Positions 17,344 through 25,469 of a stretch of DNA of 64,000 nucleotides are shown here, in pieces. A program made the translations under genes and the position numbers. Under the pieces are notes generated by a model, which was not told where the DNA came from, made no database searches, and was given only the letters and a program-made list of their open reading frames with translations. The stretch lies in NCBI GenBank assembly GCA_004102645.1, contig CP034928.1, positions 434,001 through 498,000 of the forward strand, in the 5' to 3' direction. The DNA is from Candidatus Bipolaricaulis sibiricus. GTDB lineage: Bacteria; Bipolaricaulota; Bipolaricaulia; Bipolaricaulales; Bipolaricaulaceae. Positions within the stretch are counted from its first letter, which is position 1; every line of letters begins with the position of its first letter.

Positions 17344-19259
17344 TACCGGCTGCTGGGTAAGGTGAACGTGTCGAGGGTTGTACGGCGGGGCACTATCTCC
17401 CCGCCCACCTCGACGGCGACTCCCACAGCCTCAACGAAGATCCCGTCCGGGTCGGCTTCCACTCGGAGGTAGAACAGGTGATCGTCGATTCCCACACGGG
17501 ATCCTTCTGTTCGCTCGGGCCCGAGGGGGTACAGGTTGGCGCCGCCGCCACCCACGACGAGGTACGTCACTCCGTCGCGCTCGATTCGCTCGTAGTTGTG
17601 GGCGTGACCACTGAACACAAGGTCCACCCCTAGCTCCACGAATACGGGGTGCCAGAGCGACTGAAGCCCCTCACTCCCCGGCCCGTAGACCGCATCGGAG
17701 GAGAACACTGGGTGGTGGAAGACAACGAACTTGTGTCGCTCTGGACCAGACAGGCTGGCGCGCAGCCAGTCGATCTGGTCGAGGTAGTCCTGGGGCCGGC
17801 GGGCGTTCGTGTCCAGCCCTACCACCACTGCATCCCCCCACCGGAGGGTCCACCACCGCTTCCCCCCCTGCCCGGCACCAGGTGGGAAGTCGAACGACTG
17901 ATAGTAGGTGATGCTGTTGCGCTCGTGATTGCCCAGCACGGGCAGAAATGGAGCCCGGAGCAGCAACCCGGACAACGAGGCAAACAGGTGGTCCCAGTAC
18001 CGCGGGAGTGGGCTCTCCACAAGATCGCCGGCGTGGAGAATGAACTGAAAGGGGGTGGGATCCGTCGCCACGGCATCCCCGACGAGCTGAATCCGGTTCA
18101 CCCCGTCCCATTGCCACTGTGTGTCTGCGATCACGGCGAACGCCACCGGATCCGATGCCGCAGGAGCAGTGGTGAACGTCCCCACAGGGCTCGTCCAGTT
18201 CGCTCCCGTGGTTCCGAGAACGACCCGGTACGCATAGCGCGTTCCCGGTTCGAGACCGTACAGCCGGAGGTGGACGGTCTCGCGACCAGCCGTGCCCGTC
18301 GGTCGATGTTCCTTCGCTGACGGCAACGCGGCCGAGAGGGCGAACGCGTCCCATGGTCCGTACTCGACCCGAGCCGGGAGCGGGCTGTTCGCTGTCCAGG
18401 ATACGGTGACTTCCGTGGCTGACGGTGCGCCAGTGTAGGGCCCGTGCAGGAACGGAAGTGCAGGCCACCCCTCAGGAAGGTCAATCTGCTCGGCGATGTC
18501 CACTTCCAGGAACGGGCCACGACGATCCAGCCAACCCAGTACTCCGTGCACGATGGCCACTCGTCCGACGGACCGCACCAGATCCCCGCCAAGCTGAACC
18601 CCCAGTTCCGGCGCAAGGATCACGTGAAAACCGTACCGGGAACCGGCCGCGTGGAGAACCCACCTCCCGCTGGGATCCTTCTCCCAGCTTCCCACGGTGA
18701 ACCTCACGGACGTAGCCTGCGTGACGTAGGACACAGGATTTGCCTCGATGTCTTCGAGATCCAGGACCACGCGAGCGGTCTCCCAGATTCCCCGGCCGAG
18801 GGCTTGAGCAAGGCGTTCGGCGTGCTGGAACCGACTCCGGTACAGAGCGTTCGGAGGGATGAACAGCGTCCGGGCGAGCCCCGCTAGGAGAAGCTCCTCT
18901 CCCGCCAGCCGCCACTCACCGTCCTGCTCCACCCATACGTGAGCCAGCAGTCGGCTGTGGGCATCCCGCACCTGGCGGTCCAGCTCGAGGTAGACGGTCT
19001 TGCCCATGGTCAGTGTGCGCAGGAGCCGCGTGGCGTCGTCGGCCCACGGTTCGCCGAGCTCCGGGGCATCAATCCCGAGGAGACGGACCCGTTCCCAAGA
19101 CCCAATGCCCGGTACCGGTTCGAGCAGCCGCACTTCGATCGTGTCGCCATCCACCCAGCGGGTGATGCGAGCCGCGGCGCAGCCTGTCGGGGGCTGTGCC
19201 ATCGCCCAGCTGGTGCAGGCTACGGTGATCAGTAGAATCGCCCATCCTCTCGTCTGCAT
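17343..19259 (-). CDS. Secreted fusion: thermonuclease + OB-like + purple-acid-phosphatase-type metallophosphatase
   Basis: A multidomain exported enzyme of 638 residues. After the signal peptide (MQTRGWAILLITVACTSWAMA) comes a staphylococcal-nuclease-type domain at about 28-165 (WVDGDTIEVRL, RVRLLGIDAPELGEPW, and AHSRLLAHVWVE carrying the catalytic Arg region). An OB-like beta segment spans roughly 175-265. A fibronectin-like domain at about 280-375 follows (VTVSWTANSPLPARVEYG), as in purple acid phosphatases, then a metallophosphatase with ADTQW, HAGDLVE, GNHER, FHHPVF and SGHAHNYER. It could cut nucleic acid and remove phosphate. The start is 9 bp after the UgpA-like stop, so it is the last gene of that operon. 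The combination recalls Bacillus YhcR, but the phosphatase class differs. Confidence 0.87.
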   Translation of the reverse strand: MQTRGWAILLITVACTSWAMAQPPTGCAAARITRWVDGDTIEVRLLEPVPGIGSWERVRLLGIDAPELGEPWADDATRLLRTLTMGKTVYLELDRQVRDAHSRLLAHVWVEQDGEWRLAGEELLLAGLARTLFIPPNALYRSRFQHAERLAQALGRGIWETARVVLDLEDIEANPVSYVTQATSVRFTVGSWEKDPSGRWVLHAAGSRYGFHVILAPELGVQLGGDLVRSVGRVAIVHGVLGWLDRRGPFLEVDIAEQIDLPEGWPALPFLHGPYTGAPSATEVTVSWTANSPLPARVEYGPWDAFALSAALPSAKEHRPTGTAGRETVHLRLYGLEPGTRYAYRVVLGTTGANWTSPVGTFTTAPAASDPVAFAVIADTQWQWDGVNRIQLVGDAVATDPTPFQFILHAGDLVESPLPRYWDHLFASLSGLLLRAPFLPVLGNHERNSITYYQSFDFPPGAGQGGKRWWTLRWGDAVVVGLDTNARRPQDYLDQIDWLRASLSGPERHKFVVFHHPVFSSDAVYGPGSEGLQSLWHPVFVELGVDLVFSGHAHNYERIERDGVTYLVVGGGGANLYPLGPERTEGSRVGIDDHLFYLRVEADPDGIFVEAVGVAVEVGGEIVPRRTTLDTFTLPSSR

Positions 19260-19268
19260 CGCCTCCCC

Positions 19269-20435
19269 CTACCGTTCGTAGTGGACTCGCCGCTGGACCA
19301 CCGTGAGCTGGAACAAGGACAGGACAAAGATAACGGCGAACAGGATCACCGATGCGGCGGAGGCGAGTCCGTAGTGGCCAGCATCGAACGCCCGGGTGAA
19401 CACGTAGTAGACCACGGTCAACGCCGACTTCTGGGGGCCGGGTCCCTGGAGGAGGATGAGGACCTCCTCGAAGATCTTGAACGAGCCGATGAGAGAGATG
19501 ATGAGAAGGAAGAACACCTGTGGGGTAACCATCGGGACCGTGATCTTACGCCACACCGCAAACGGACCGGCTCCGTCCACCCGCGCTGCCTCGTAGTACT
19601 CCCGGTCGATCCCCTGCATCCCCGCGAGTAGGATCAGGGCCTGATATCCCACGAATCGCCACACGTTCATGATGACCAGCGCCGCCATCACATAGCGGGG
19701 GTCGTTGAGCCAGTTGAGAAGGCTGAACTCCACCCCAAACCACCCGGCCACGCTGCGCAAGAAGTAGTTGAGGAGACCGAAGTCCCGATCGTAGATCCAC
19801 GACCAGACCATGGTAATGGCGACGATGGGGGTGATGTACGGAAGAAAGCTCGTCAACCGGAAGAACGCTTTCCCCCGAAGCTCTCGGTGGAGAAGCGTGG
19901 CCAGGAGTAGCGCGAGGATCAGGGTAGTGGGAACGCTGACTCCCACGTACACGGAGGTGTTGACCAACGCTTTGGCGAAGTCCGGATCGCGGAAGGCGCG
20001 GGTGAAATTGGCCCAGCCCACGGGTTCCATCGCCCAGCCGGTGGTGGCATGATGCACCCGCAGATCCTCTCCTTCCCTGACGATGATGTACTCCTGCCCT
20101 GACGCCTCATCCTTGACCACCCAGCGATCGACCTGGCGCAGACGCACCCAGAGATCGTCGGGCGCCACTCCACGCTTGAGCAGGGCACTCGCCAGCTCCT
20201 CCGGGATGCGGCCGCGGGCGAGGGTGGTTGCCCACTCCGCACTGTCCGCTGTGGTGTACACCACCGGGCCCGCCACCGTCCGCGTTCGGATGTCGTATAC
20301 GCTGTACAGGAACGCGTTCACGAACGGGTAGAACGTGAACAGCCCCAATACTGCGAGGGTGGGGAGGAGGTACACGTAGGCCTCCAGCGTGTCCCACCAG
20401 AACCGTCGGCCCTTCCGCAGCGTAGGCAGCCTCAT
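19269..20435 (-). CDS. ABC importer permease, UgpA / sugar type
   Basis: Inner-membrane subunit of a carbohydrate-class (CUT1) importer, 388 residues. Membrane segment 1 is YLLPTLAVLGLFTFYPFVNAFLYSVYDI. An unusually long polar insert follows, at about 50-120, predicted to be outside the membrane. Five more segments and the EAA loop YEAARVDGAGPFAVWRKITVPM come next. It lies between the binding-protein gene and the nuclease-phosphatase gene. Substrate could be glycerol-3-phosphate or a sugar; the phosphatase neighbour favours a phosphorylated compound, by inference only. Confidence 0.87.
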   Translation of the reverse strand: MRLPTLRKGRRFWWDTLEAYVYLLPTLAVLGLFTFYPFVNAFLYSVYDIRTRTVAGPVVYTTADSAEWATTLARGRIPEELASALLKRGVAPDDLWVRLRQVDRWVVKDEASGQEYIIVREGEDLRVHHATTGWAMEPVGWANFTRAFRDPDFAKALVNTSVYVGVSVPTTLILALLLATLLHRELRGKAFFRLTSFLPYITPIVAITMVWSWIYDRDFGLLNYFLRSVAGWFGVEFSLLNWLNDPRYVMAALVIMNVWRFVGYQALILLAGMQGIDREYYEAARVDGAGPFAVWRKITVPMVTPQVFFLLIISLIGSFKIFEEVLILLQGPGPQKSALTVVYYVFTRAFDAGHYGLASAASVILFAVIFVLSLFQLTVVQRRVHYER

Positions 20436-20451
20436 CCAGCTTGGGAGTGGC

Positions 20452-20477
20452 GCGGGGGAGGGTTCCCCCTCCCCCGC
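20452..20477 (-). terminator. Intercistronic hairpin after the UgpB-like gene
   Basis: An 11-bp perfect GC stem (20452-20462 with 20467-20477) has a 4-nt loop. No U tract follows. It sits in the 54 bp between the binding-protein and permease genes, the same place as the malE-malF hairpin, and may stabilise the upstream message. Confidence 0.5.
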
Positions 20478-20489
20478 CCCCCCGACCTC

Positions 20490-21680
20490 CTACCTGATGG
20501 CTTCGATCTCGGCCGCAAGCGCGTCCAGGATCGCCTTCGGGGTGTCCTGTCCCTTCACGAGGAGCTCCCAGTAGGTGATCAGCAGGCTGCGCATGTCCAT
20601 GTACCGCGGGTGAAGGAGCTGGCCGAATCCACCGGCGATCAACTGCTCCGTCATCGCCTTCTGCTCAGGCTTGGTAGCGATGTAGGCTTGCCACGTCTCA
20701 CCGTAGATGGCGGTCCGCGTCACTGGGAGGTAGCCCGTCTTCTGGGCCCAGTACGTGGTGTTGTCCTCGCGGAGGAGGAACGCGATCAACTTCGCTGCGG
20801 CCTCGATCTGGGCCCGCGACTGCTTGGGTGCGAACACGGCCAGATTCGTGCCCTGGATCATCGACGCGCAGTTCACATGACAGGGAAGGGGCGCCACCGC
20901 CAACGGAACTCCCGCCGTCTTCGCGGCGTTCATGTTGTAGGTGTAGCCCGCCGAGGTGTCGATGAACAGCCCGATCGTGAGCCCCTTCTGAATGGCGTCC
21001 GATGTGTAGGCGCTGTCCACCAACGCGTACTTGGCAAGGCGTGCCGCGAACTCCGCGGCCTCCAGCCCCGCCGCGTTGTTGATCGTGACCTTCGACCAGT
21101 CGTCGGACAAGATCGAGCCGCCGGCCTGATTGAGGAAGGTCAAGAAGATCTCGGGGTTCGGTGGACGGAACGCTGTTCCGTAGATGCCCTTTGCCTCATC
21201 CTTCCCGATCGCGGTGACGTAGGACTCGAACTCCGCCCACGTGGTCGGCGGATTGGGAACGAGGTCCGGCCGGTAGTAGAGGACCAGGATCGACTTGTTG
21301 AACGGGACCGTCACCATTCGCCCCTCGAACAGCTGGCTGAACTGGGGGAGGAACTGATCTTGGATGTCCTCCGGGAGGAACAAGTCCAGATCGACCAGCG
21401 CGTCGAGCCACAGCGTAGTCCAGTTCTCGTACTGCTGGGCCAAGGTTGGCGGCTCGCCGGCTGCCACCGCTGCGATTAGCTTCTGCTGAAGGGCGCTGTA
21501 CCCCCCCTGGTAGATGAGGTCGACCTCGATGGTCGGGTTCTCGTCGCGGAACTTCTGGACGAGCTCGGTCAGCGTGGTCCCCAATACTCCGCTCATCGCG
21601 TGCCAGAAACTGATCTTCACTTGCCCAAACGCCACCACGCCCAGCACACACAACAACGCTAGTACTGCGATTCGTCGCAT
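20490..21680 (-). CDS. ABC importer substrate-binding protein, UgpB-like
   Basis: Extracytoplasmic solute-binding protein of family 1, 396 residues. The signal peptide is MRRIAVLALLCVLGVVAFG. The mature N terminus, VKISFWHAMSGVLGTTLTELVQKFRDE, resembles UgpB and related glycerol-3-phosphate or sugar binders, as does VPFNKSILVLYYRPDLV. Start 21680 is preceded by GGAGGTGGGTGAC; the longer in-frame start at 21710 lies ahead of the signal peptide. It is the second gene of the unit. Confidence 0.88.
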   Translation of the reverse strand: MRRIAVLALLCVLGVVAFGQVKISFWHAMSGVLGTTLTELVQKFRDENPTIEVDLIYQGGYSALQQKLIAAVAAGEPPTLAQQYENWTTLWLDALVDLDLFLPEDIQDQFLPQFSQLFEGRMVTVPFNKSILVLYYRPDLVPNPPTTWAEFESYVTAIGKDEAKGIYGTAFRPPNPEIFLTFLNQAGGSILSDDWSKVTINNAAGLEAAEFAARLAKYALVDSAYTSDAIQKGLTIGLFIDTSAGYTYNMNAAKTAGVPLAVAPLPCHVNCASMIQGTNLAVFAPKQSRAQIEAAAKLIAFLLREDNTTYWAQKTGYLPVTRTAIYGETWQAYIATKPEQKAMTEQLIAGGFGQLLHPRYMDMRSLLITYWELLVKGQDTPKAILDALAAEIEAIR

Positions 21681-21763
21681 GTCACCCACCTCCATGGGTT
21701 GTCCAGACACCTGTTGCGCCTTCCTCCGGATCCCTGCCTGTTCTTCCTGTTCTCACCTCCCTC

Positions 21764-22618
21764 TCACTTGATCCCGGTGCGGGCGATCCCCTGGATGAAC
21801 TGCCGCTGCGCGAAGAGGAACAGGATCAAGACGGGGACGATCGCCATCGTGGCTGCGGCCATCAGCCGTGGGTAGTCCGTACCGATGTCCATCATGAAGA
21901 ACCTGAGTCCGACGGGCACGGTCCGCAACTCCACCTTGTCGGTCATGATGATCACCCACAGGAACGCGTTCCAGGAGCCAACGAACTTGAACAGGGCCAC
22001 AGTGGCGATCCCCGGCCGGACCAGTGGCACGGCGATCTGGAAGATGTAGCGCAGTCGATGGCACCCGTCGATCCGGGCCGAGTCCCACAGCTCGTCGGGA
22101 ATCGTCTTGAAGAACTGGCGGAGGAGGAAGATCCCGAACACTCCAGCCGTCCACGGGATGATGAGCGCCCAGTACGTGTTGTACCAGCCCAGGCGGTTGA
22201 TGAGGATGAACGATGGCACGAGCAACATCTGGCCGGGGATCATCAGCGTGCCGAGGAGAAGGCCGAGCAGCAGCCCCCGCCCGAGGAACGTCATCTTCGC
22301 CAGGACGTACGCCGCGGGAATGCTCGTCACGACGTCGCCCACCGTGGTGGTGATGGCGAGGAAGAACGAGTTCCAGAAGTAGATGGCAAATGGAGCGGCG
22401 TGCCACGCGGCCGGGTAGTTGTCCCAGCGGACCGGGTTGGGGATCCACTGGGGGGGGATGCGCAGTGCCTGGACGATGTCCTTGAGGGATGTCGTGATCA
22501 TCCAGAACAGCGGCATCGCCATGATCACCGCCACGAAAGCGAGAGACACGTAGACCACCACAAGGCTGCCCACCCGCCTCAGCAGATAGGTCTCCCCGCC
22601 CCGCCGGTGAACCGCCAT
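21764..22618 (-). CDS. ABC importer permease, UgpE / MalG type
   Basis: Second permease of the UgpBA-like importer, 284 residues, six membrane segments. The EAA loop is DSARIDGCHRLRYIFQIAVPL and the C terminus FAQRQFIQGIARTGIK is typical of this class. It is the first gene of the operon: permease, binding protein, permease, nuclease-phosphatase. ATG 22618 gives a normal N terminus; the upstream extension to 22750 has no membrane or signal features and overlaps the promoter. Confidence 0.88.
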   Translation of the reverse strand: MAVHRRGGETYLLRRVGSLVVVYVSLAFVAVIMAMPLFWMITTSLKDIVQALRIPPQWIPNPVRWDNYPAAWHAAPFAIYFWNSFFLAITTTVGDVVTSIPAAYVLAKMTFLGRGLLLGLLLGTLMIPGQMLLVPSFILINRLGWYNTYWALIIPWTAGVFGIFLLRQFFKTIPDELWDSARIDGCHRLRYIFQIAVPLVRPGIATVALFKFVGSWNAFLWVIIMTDKVELRTVPVGLRFFMMDIGTDYPRLMAAATMAIVPVLILFLFAQRQFIQGIARTGIK

Positions 22619-22631
22619 GGTCCTCACCAGT

Positions 22632-22660
22632 ACTCTACCTTGGGCACCGAGACACGACAA
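22632..22660 (-). promoter_or_regulatory. Promoter of the UgpEBA-nuclease operon
   Basis: On the minus strand TTGTCG (plus 22655-22660), a 17-bp spacer and TAGAGT (plus 22632-22637). The start codon at 22618 is 13 nt after the -10 box, so the leader would be about 6 nt. Confidence 0.55.
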
Positions 22661-22756
22661 GGTTCTGATCCATCTTGTGCTCGATGTCGCTCCGAAACGA
22701 GCGGCTGCAGCTTCTCGGTATCCGTGGTCGGCGGGGTGAGCGGGGGTCAACGTGCG

Positions 22757-24601
22757 CTAGAAGGACAACTTCCAGCCGATGTTCCAGTACTCGAGCGGGT
22801 GCGCCTTCGACTGGTCGATCATCCCGCGCGTAAACACGGCAAGCCCGGCCATGACGGGCACCTCCAGCCTCAGCCGCACGCGCCGAAGCCCAAACAGATA
22901 GGGTCCATCGCCGAGCCAGAAATCCGCATTGAACCAAACATTGCCGCTCCCACAGCAGCTCGCGCTTCGATACGCGAGCCCAACGTACGTCCACTCCGCG
23001 CTGCGGAAGCTCAATGGACTTGCGCTGTTCATCCTCGCCCGATCAAGGGCCACCCCAGCCTCGAGGCGTAGATCCCCGAGCCAGCAGTAGATCCGCCACC
23101 CGTAGATCTGGAACCCGGTCCAGGCGTTGTCCGTCCACACCGCGTCTCCGTAAACAGAGAGGCAACCCCGACCCCCCGGCCAATTGGGCTCGAGGTGCAC
23201 GACCTTCTGGTCGGTGGCGTAGGTGACCGACAGGTCGGCGGTGATCCCGCAACACAGCAGGGGCAGGCCCCTCAGCGTGAGCGCGAAGGTCCCCAATCCA
23301 ACTGGGGCCCAGGATAGCGCGGCATCGTAGCTGATGCCACAGCAGAGGGGACGGCTGTCGGCCCTGACCGCGATCTGCCGAAGCGTGAACCCCCAGCAGC
23401 AGTCTCCGAAGTCGATCGTGATCGTCCACGGGGCAGACGTGTACCGGAGTCGGTGGCTGAGGAACATGCCGGGCAATCCTCCTTCTGTGCAGCAGCGGTT
23501 CCGCGACGTGGAGATCAGGTTCGGCGGCAGGATCACCGCGACACCGTCGATCACCGTGATCGTCCCGTGCACGCACACCTCGCTCGCGTACGAGGTCCCC
23601 ACCGTGGACCAGCCAGGGTGGATCGGCAGGATGACCTCTACCCGATTCCCCACCGCAGCCCCGCCGCCGAGCCTTACGCGGTACCCGCTGTGGCCGTGGT
23701 ACGAGCCAGGAGGGGATCCCGAACTGGGAGTGATGCTCGCGACCGGGCCCTGGACGTACACGGTCTGGCCGACATGGTTCAGGGCCTCGAACCAACGGAT
23801 CGTGGTTCCCGGGCATCCCGCGGACACGGCCACCCCCATGCACGTGCCGAGCGAGAGGGCTGACGGCGAGGTGATGGATACCTCGGCCACGGAATACCCT
23901 CCTGAGGCAGGGCCGCCCGAGGTGTACCGGTAGCCCTTGATCGTCCCGCGCACGCAGACCGTCCTTCCGACCCAGCTCGTCCAGAACTGAGTCCCGAAGG
24001 CTGTCTCGAACGCGGCGACACTCGCCGGGGGAACGTAGATCTGGAACCGATCGGGATCGGGCGAATCCACACCGATGCTCAGGGTTAGCGCCGCCCCCGC
24101 GTACGCGTACCCCGCGACCGGTCCTGCCACGTACACCTCGCGGCCCATGAACTTCCATGCATCCATCCAGGAGACGACCTCGACGCACGGCCAGGCACCG
24201 AACGTGCTTCGGTCGCCAGAGGTGTACTCGGTAGCACGTGCCCAATGGTGGAACGAGAGACGCAGGGTTCCGCCCTCGAGCGGGGTCTCCATGTGGAGCC
24301 AGGCCCTGCGGTACCGGGCCTCCTGAACGTGGAAGTAGATCTTTCCCCAGGCGTCGAACGCCCCCAAGCTTCCGTCCAGATGAAAGTTCTGGTAGCGCAG
24401 CAAGCCATCGGAGTAGATCTTGGACTCGCTCTCCACCCTCCACCCCGGGGCAAACTGCCAGTTGAGGGTGATGTCCGAGCTGTAGATCCGGGTGGTAGGC
24501 AGAAGCTCGAAGGTCAGATCCCAGGACCCAACAAGCGGCATGGCTTGGGCGAGGGCTACCGCCAACACGAGGGACAGCGCAGACGCCAGGTGCTGTCGCA
24601 T
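22757..24601 (-). CDS. Predicted outer-membrane beta-barrel protein with repeated Cys-Cys pairs and OB-like repeats
   Basis: No named family is recognised. The 614-residue product has a signal peptide (MRQHLASALSLVLAVALAQA), an N-terminal beta-rich part, then three or four repeated units of the form VYVAGPVAGY, VCVRGTIKGY, VYVQGPVASI and VCVHGTITVI at about residues 150-390. These look like small OB-type beta units. The second half has alternating amphipathic strands and ends WNIGWKLSF with a terminal Phe, the usual BAM recognition signal of outer-membrane barrels. Vicinal cysteines occur in NRCCTEG, GDCCWGF, PLCCGIS, LLCCGIT and ASCCGSG. AATGGAGGTGGAGG precedes ATG 24601; the longer frame to 25117 runs over the divergent gene and is spurious. 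Confidence 0.72.
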   Translation of the reverse strand: MRQHLASALSLVLAVALAQAMPLVGSWDLTFELLPTTRIYSSDITLNWQFAPGWRVESESKIYSDGLLRYQNFHLDGSLGAFDAWGKIYFHVQEARYRRAWLHMETPLEGGTLRLSFHHWARATEYTSGDRSTFGAWPCVEVVSWMDAWKFMGREVYVAGPVAGYAYAGAALTLSIGVDSPDPDRFQIYVPPASVAAFETAFGTQFWTSWVGRTVCVRGTIKGYRYTSGGPASGGYSVAEVSITSPSALSLGTCMGVAVSAGCPGTTIRWFEALNHVGQTVYVQGPVASITPSSGSPPGSYHGHSGYRVRLGGGAAVGNRVEVILPIHPGWSTVGTSYASEVCVHGTITVIDGVAVILPPNLISTSRNRCCTEGGLPGMFLSHRLRYTSAPWTITIDFGDCCWGFTLRQIAVRADSRPLCCGISYDAALSWAPVGLGTFALTLRGLPLLCCGITADLSVTYATDQKVVHLEPNWPGGRGCLSVYGDAVWTDNAWTGFQIYGWRIYCWLGDLRLEAGVALDRARMNSASPLSFRSAEWTYVGLAYRSASCCGSGNVWFNADFWLGDGPYLFGLRRVRLRLEVPVMAGLAVFTRGMIDQSKAHPLEYWNIGWKLSF

Positions 24602-24690
24602 CTCGCCTCCACCTCCATTGCCGTGCGGATCGTTGAGTGCTGCCTGGTCGGTCCTGGGCGGCGGTGCCTGACACGCAAGCTCCGCAGTGC

Positions 24691-24724
24691 ACGTTATCAT
24701 AACGTTCCCACATCGGGCGGGCAA
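24691..24724 (-). promoter_or_regulatory. Promoter with overlapping operator palindrome for the barrel-protein gene
   Basis: On the minus strand TTGCCC (plus 24719-24724), a 17-bp spacer and TATGAT (plus 24696-24701). The -10 box lies inside a 15-bp palindrome, ACGTTAT-C-ATAACGT (24691-24705), placed to block RNA polymerase if bound. The divergent tdk promoter is 140 bp away. Confidence 0.5.
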
Positions 24725-24845
24725 GCGACGCCCCAACAACAGGTCTGCGCAGCCTTCGGGACCGGTCTGCACGGGTGATGCGCCTCCGGGGAGCTTGTCT
24801 CCCAGGGGAGGCAGGGGATCCCCGGCTCTCAGGCGACTGCGCTGC

Positions 24846-24874
24846 TTGGCGTGTCCGCGCGATTGGGCTACGAT
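24846..24874 (+). promoter_or_regulatory. Promoter of tdk, predicted leaderless
   Basis: TTGGCG (24846-24851), a 17-bp spacer and TACGAT (24869-24874), then 9 nt to the ATG. No ribosome site exists between the -10 box and the start codon. Confidence 0.55.
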
Positions 24875-24883
24875 CCCGCCGCC

Positions 24884-25465
24884 ATGGCGGGACGACTGGA
24901 GGTAGTTACGGGGTGCATGTTCTCGGGGAAGACGGAGGAGCTTCTGCGGCGGGTGGAGCGGGCCCGCATCGCGAGGAAGGAAGTCCTCCTGTTCAAACCC
25001 GAACTCGACACGCGGTACGCTGCGGAGGAGGTGGTCACCCACTACGGGCGGTCCCTCCCGTGCCGGCGGCTGCCGACGGACATCGCGTGGGCGTCGTTCT
25101 CCGAACTCGTTGCCCAACCCCCGTCACCCGTCACCGAAGTGTTCGCATTCGACGAAGCCAACTTCTTCGGCCCGTCGTTCCCCAACCTGTGTGAACGGCT
25201 CGTCTCCTTGGGGAAGCGGGTCATCGTGGCGGGCCTCGACCTCAACTTCCGGGGTGAGCCGTTCGGTCCGATCCCCCAGCTTCTGGCCCTTGCCGACGAG
25301 ACGCTCAAGCTGTCCGCGGTGTGCACCGTGTGTGGCGAGCCCGCCACGCGCTCCCAACGCCTTGTGGATGGTAAGCCCGTCACCGGGGGGCCGGAGGTCC
25401 TCATCGGCGGTCTGGAGAGCTACGAGCCGCGCTGCCGGGCTCACTTCATCTCCCCCGGTCGCTGA
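24884..25465 (+). CDS. tdk: Thymidine kinase
   Basis: Type II thymidine kinase of the salvage pathway, ATP + thymidine to dTMP, 193 residues, normal length. The P-loop GCMFSGKTEELL is at residues 10-21, the catalytic Glu lies in FAFDEANFF, and the substrate and lasso region is GLDLNFRGEPFGPIPQLLALAD. The zinc site is formed by CTVCGEPA and the C-terminal CRAHF. ATG 24884 is chosen because the family starts with the beta-strand LEVVTGCMFSGKT and because a -10 box precedes it by 9 nt. It is followed after 4 bp by the importer ATPase gene. Confidence 0.95.
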   Translation: MAGRLEVVTGCMFSGKTEELLRRVERARIARKEVLLFKPELDTRYAAEEVVTHYGRSLPCRRLPTDIAWASFSELVAQPPSPVTEVFAFDEANFFGPSFPNLCERLVSLGKRVIVAGLDLNFRGEPFGPIPQLLALADETLKLSAVCTVCGEPATRSQRLVDGKPVTGGPEVLIGGLESYEPRCRAHFISPGR

Positions 25466-25469
25466 GCCC

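Noticed and set aside
24602-24883. TPP riboswitch upstream of tdk and the thiamine-type importer
   Set aside because: No CUGAGA or ACCUGA-type conserved core was found in the 282 bp.
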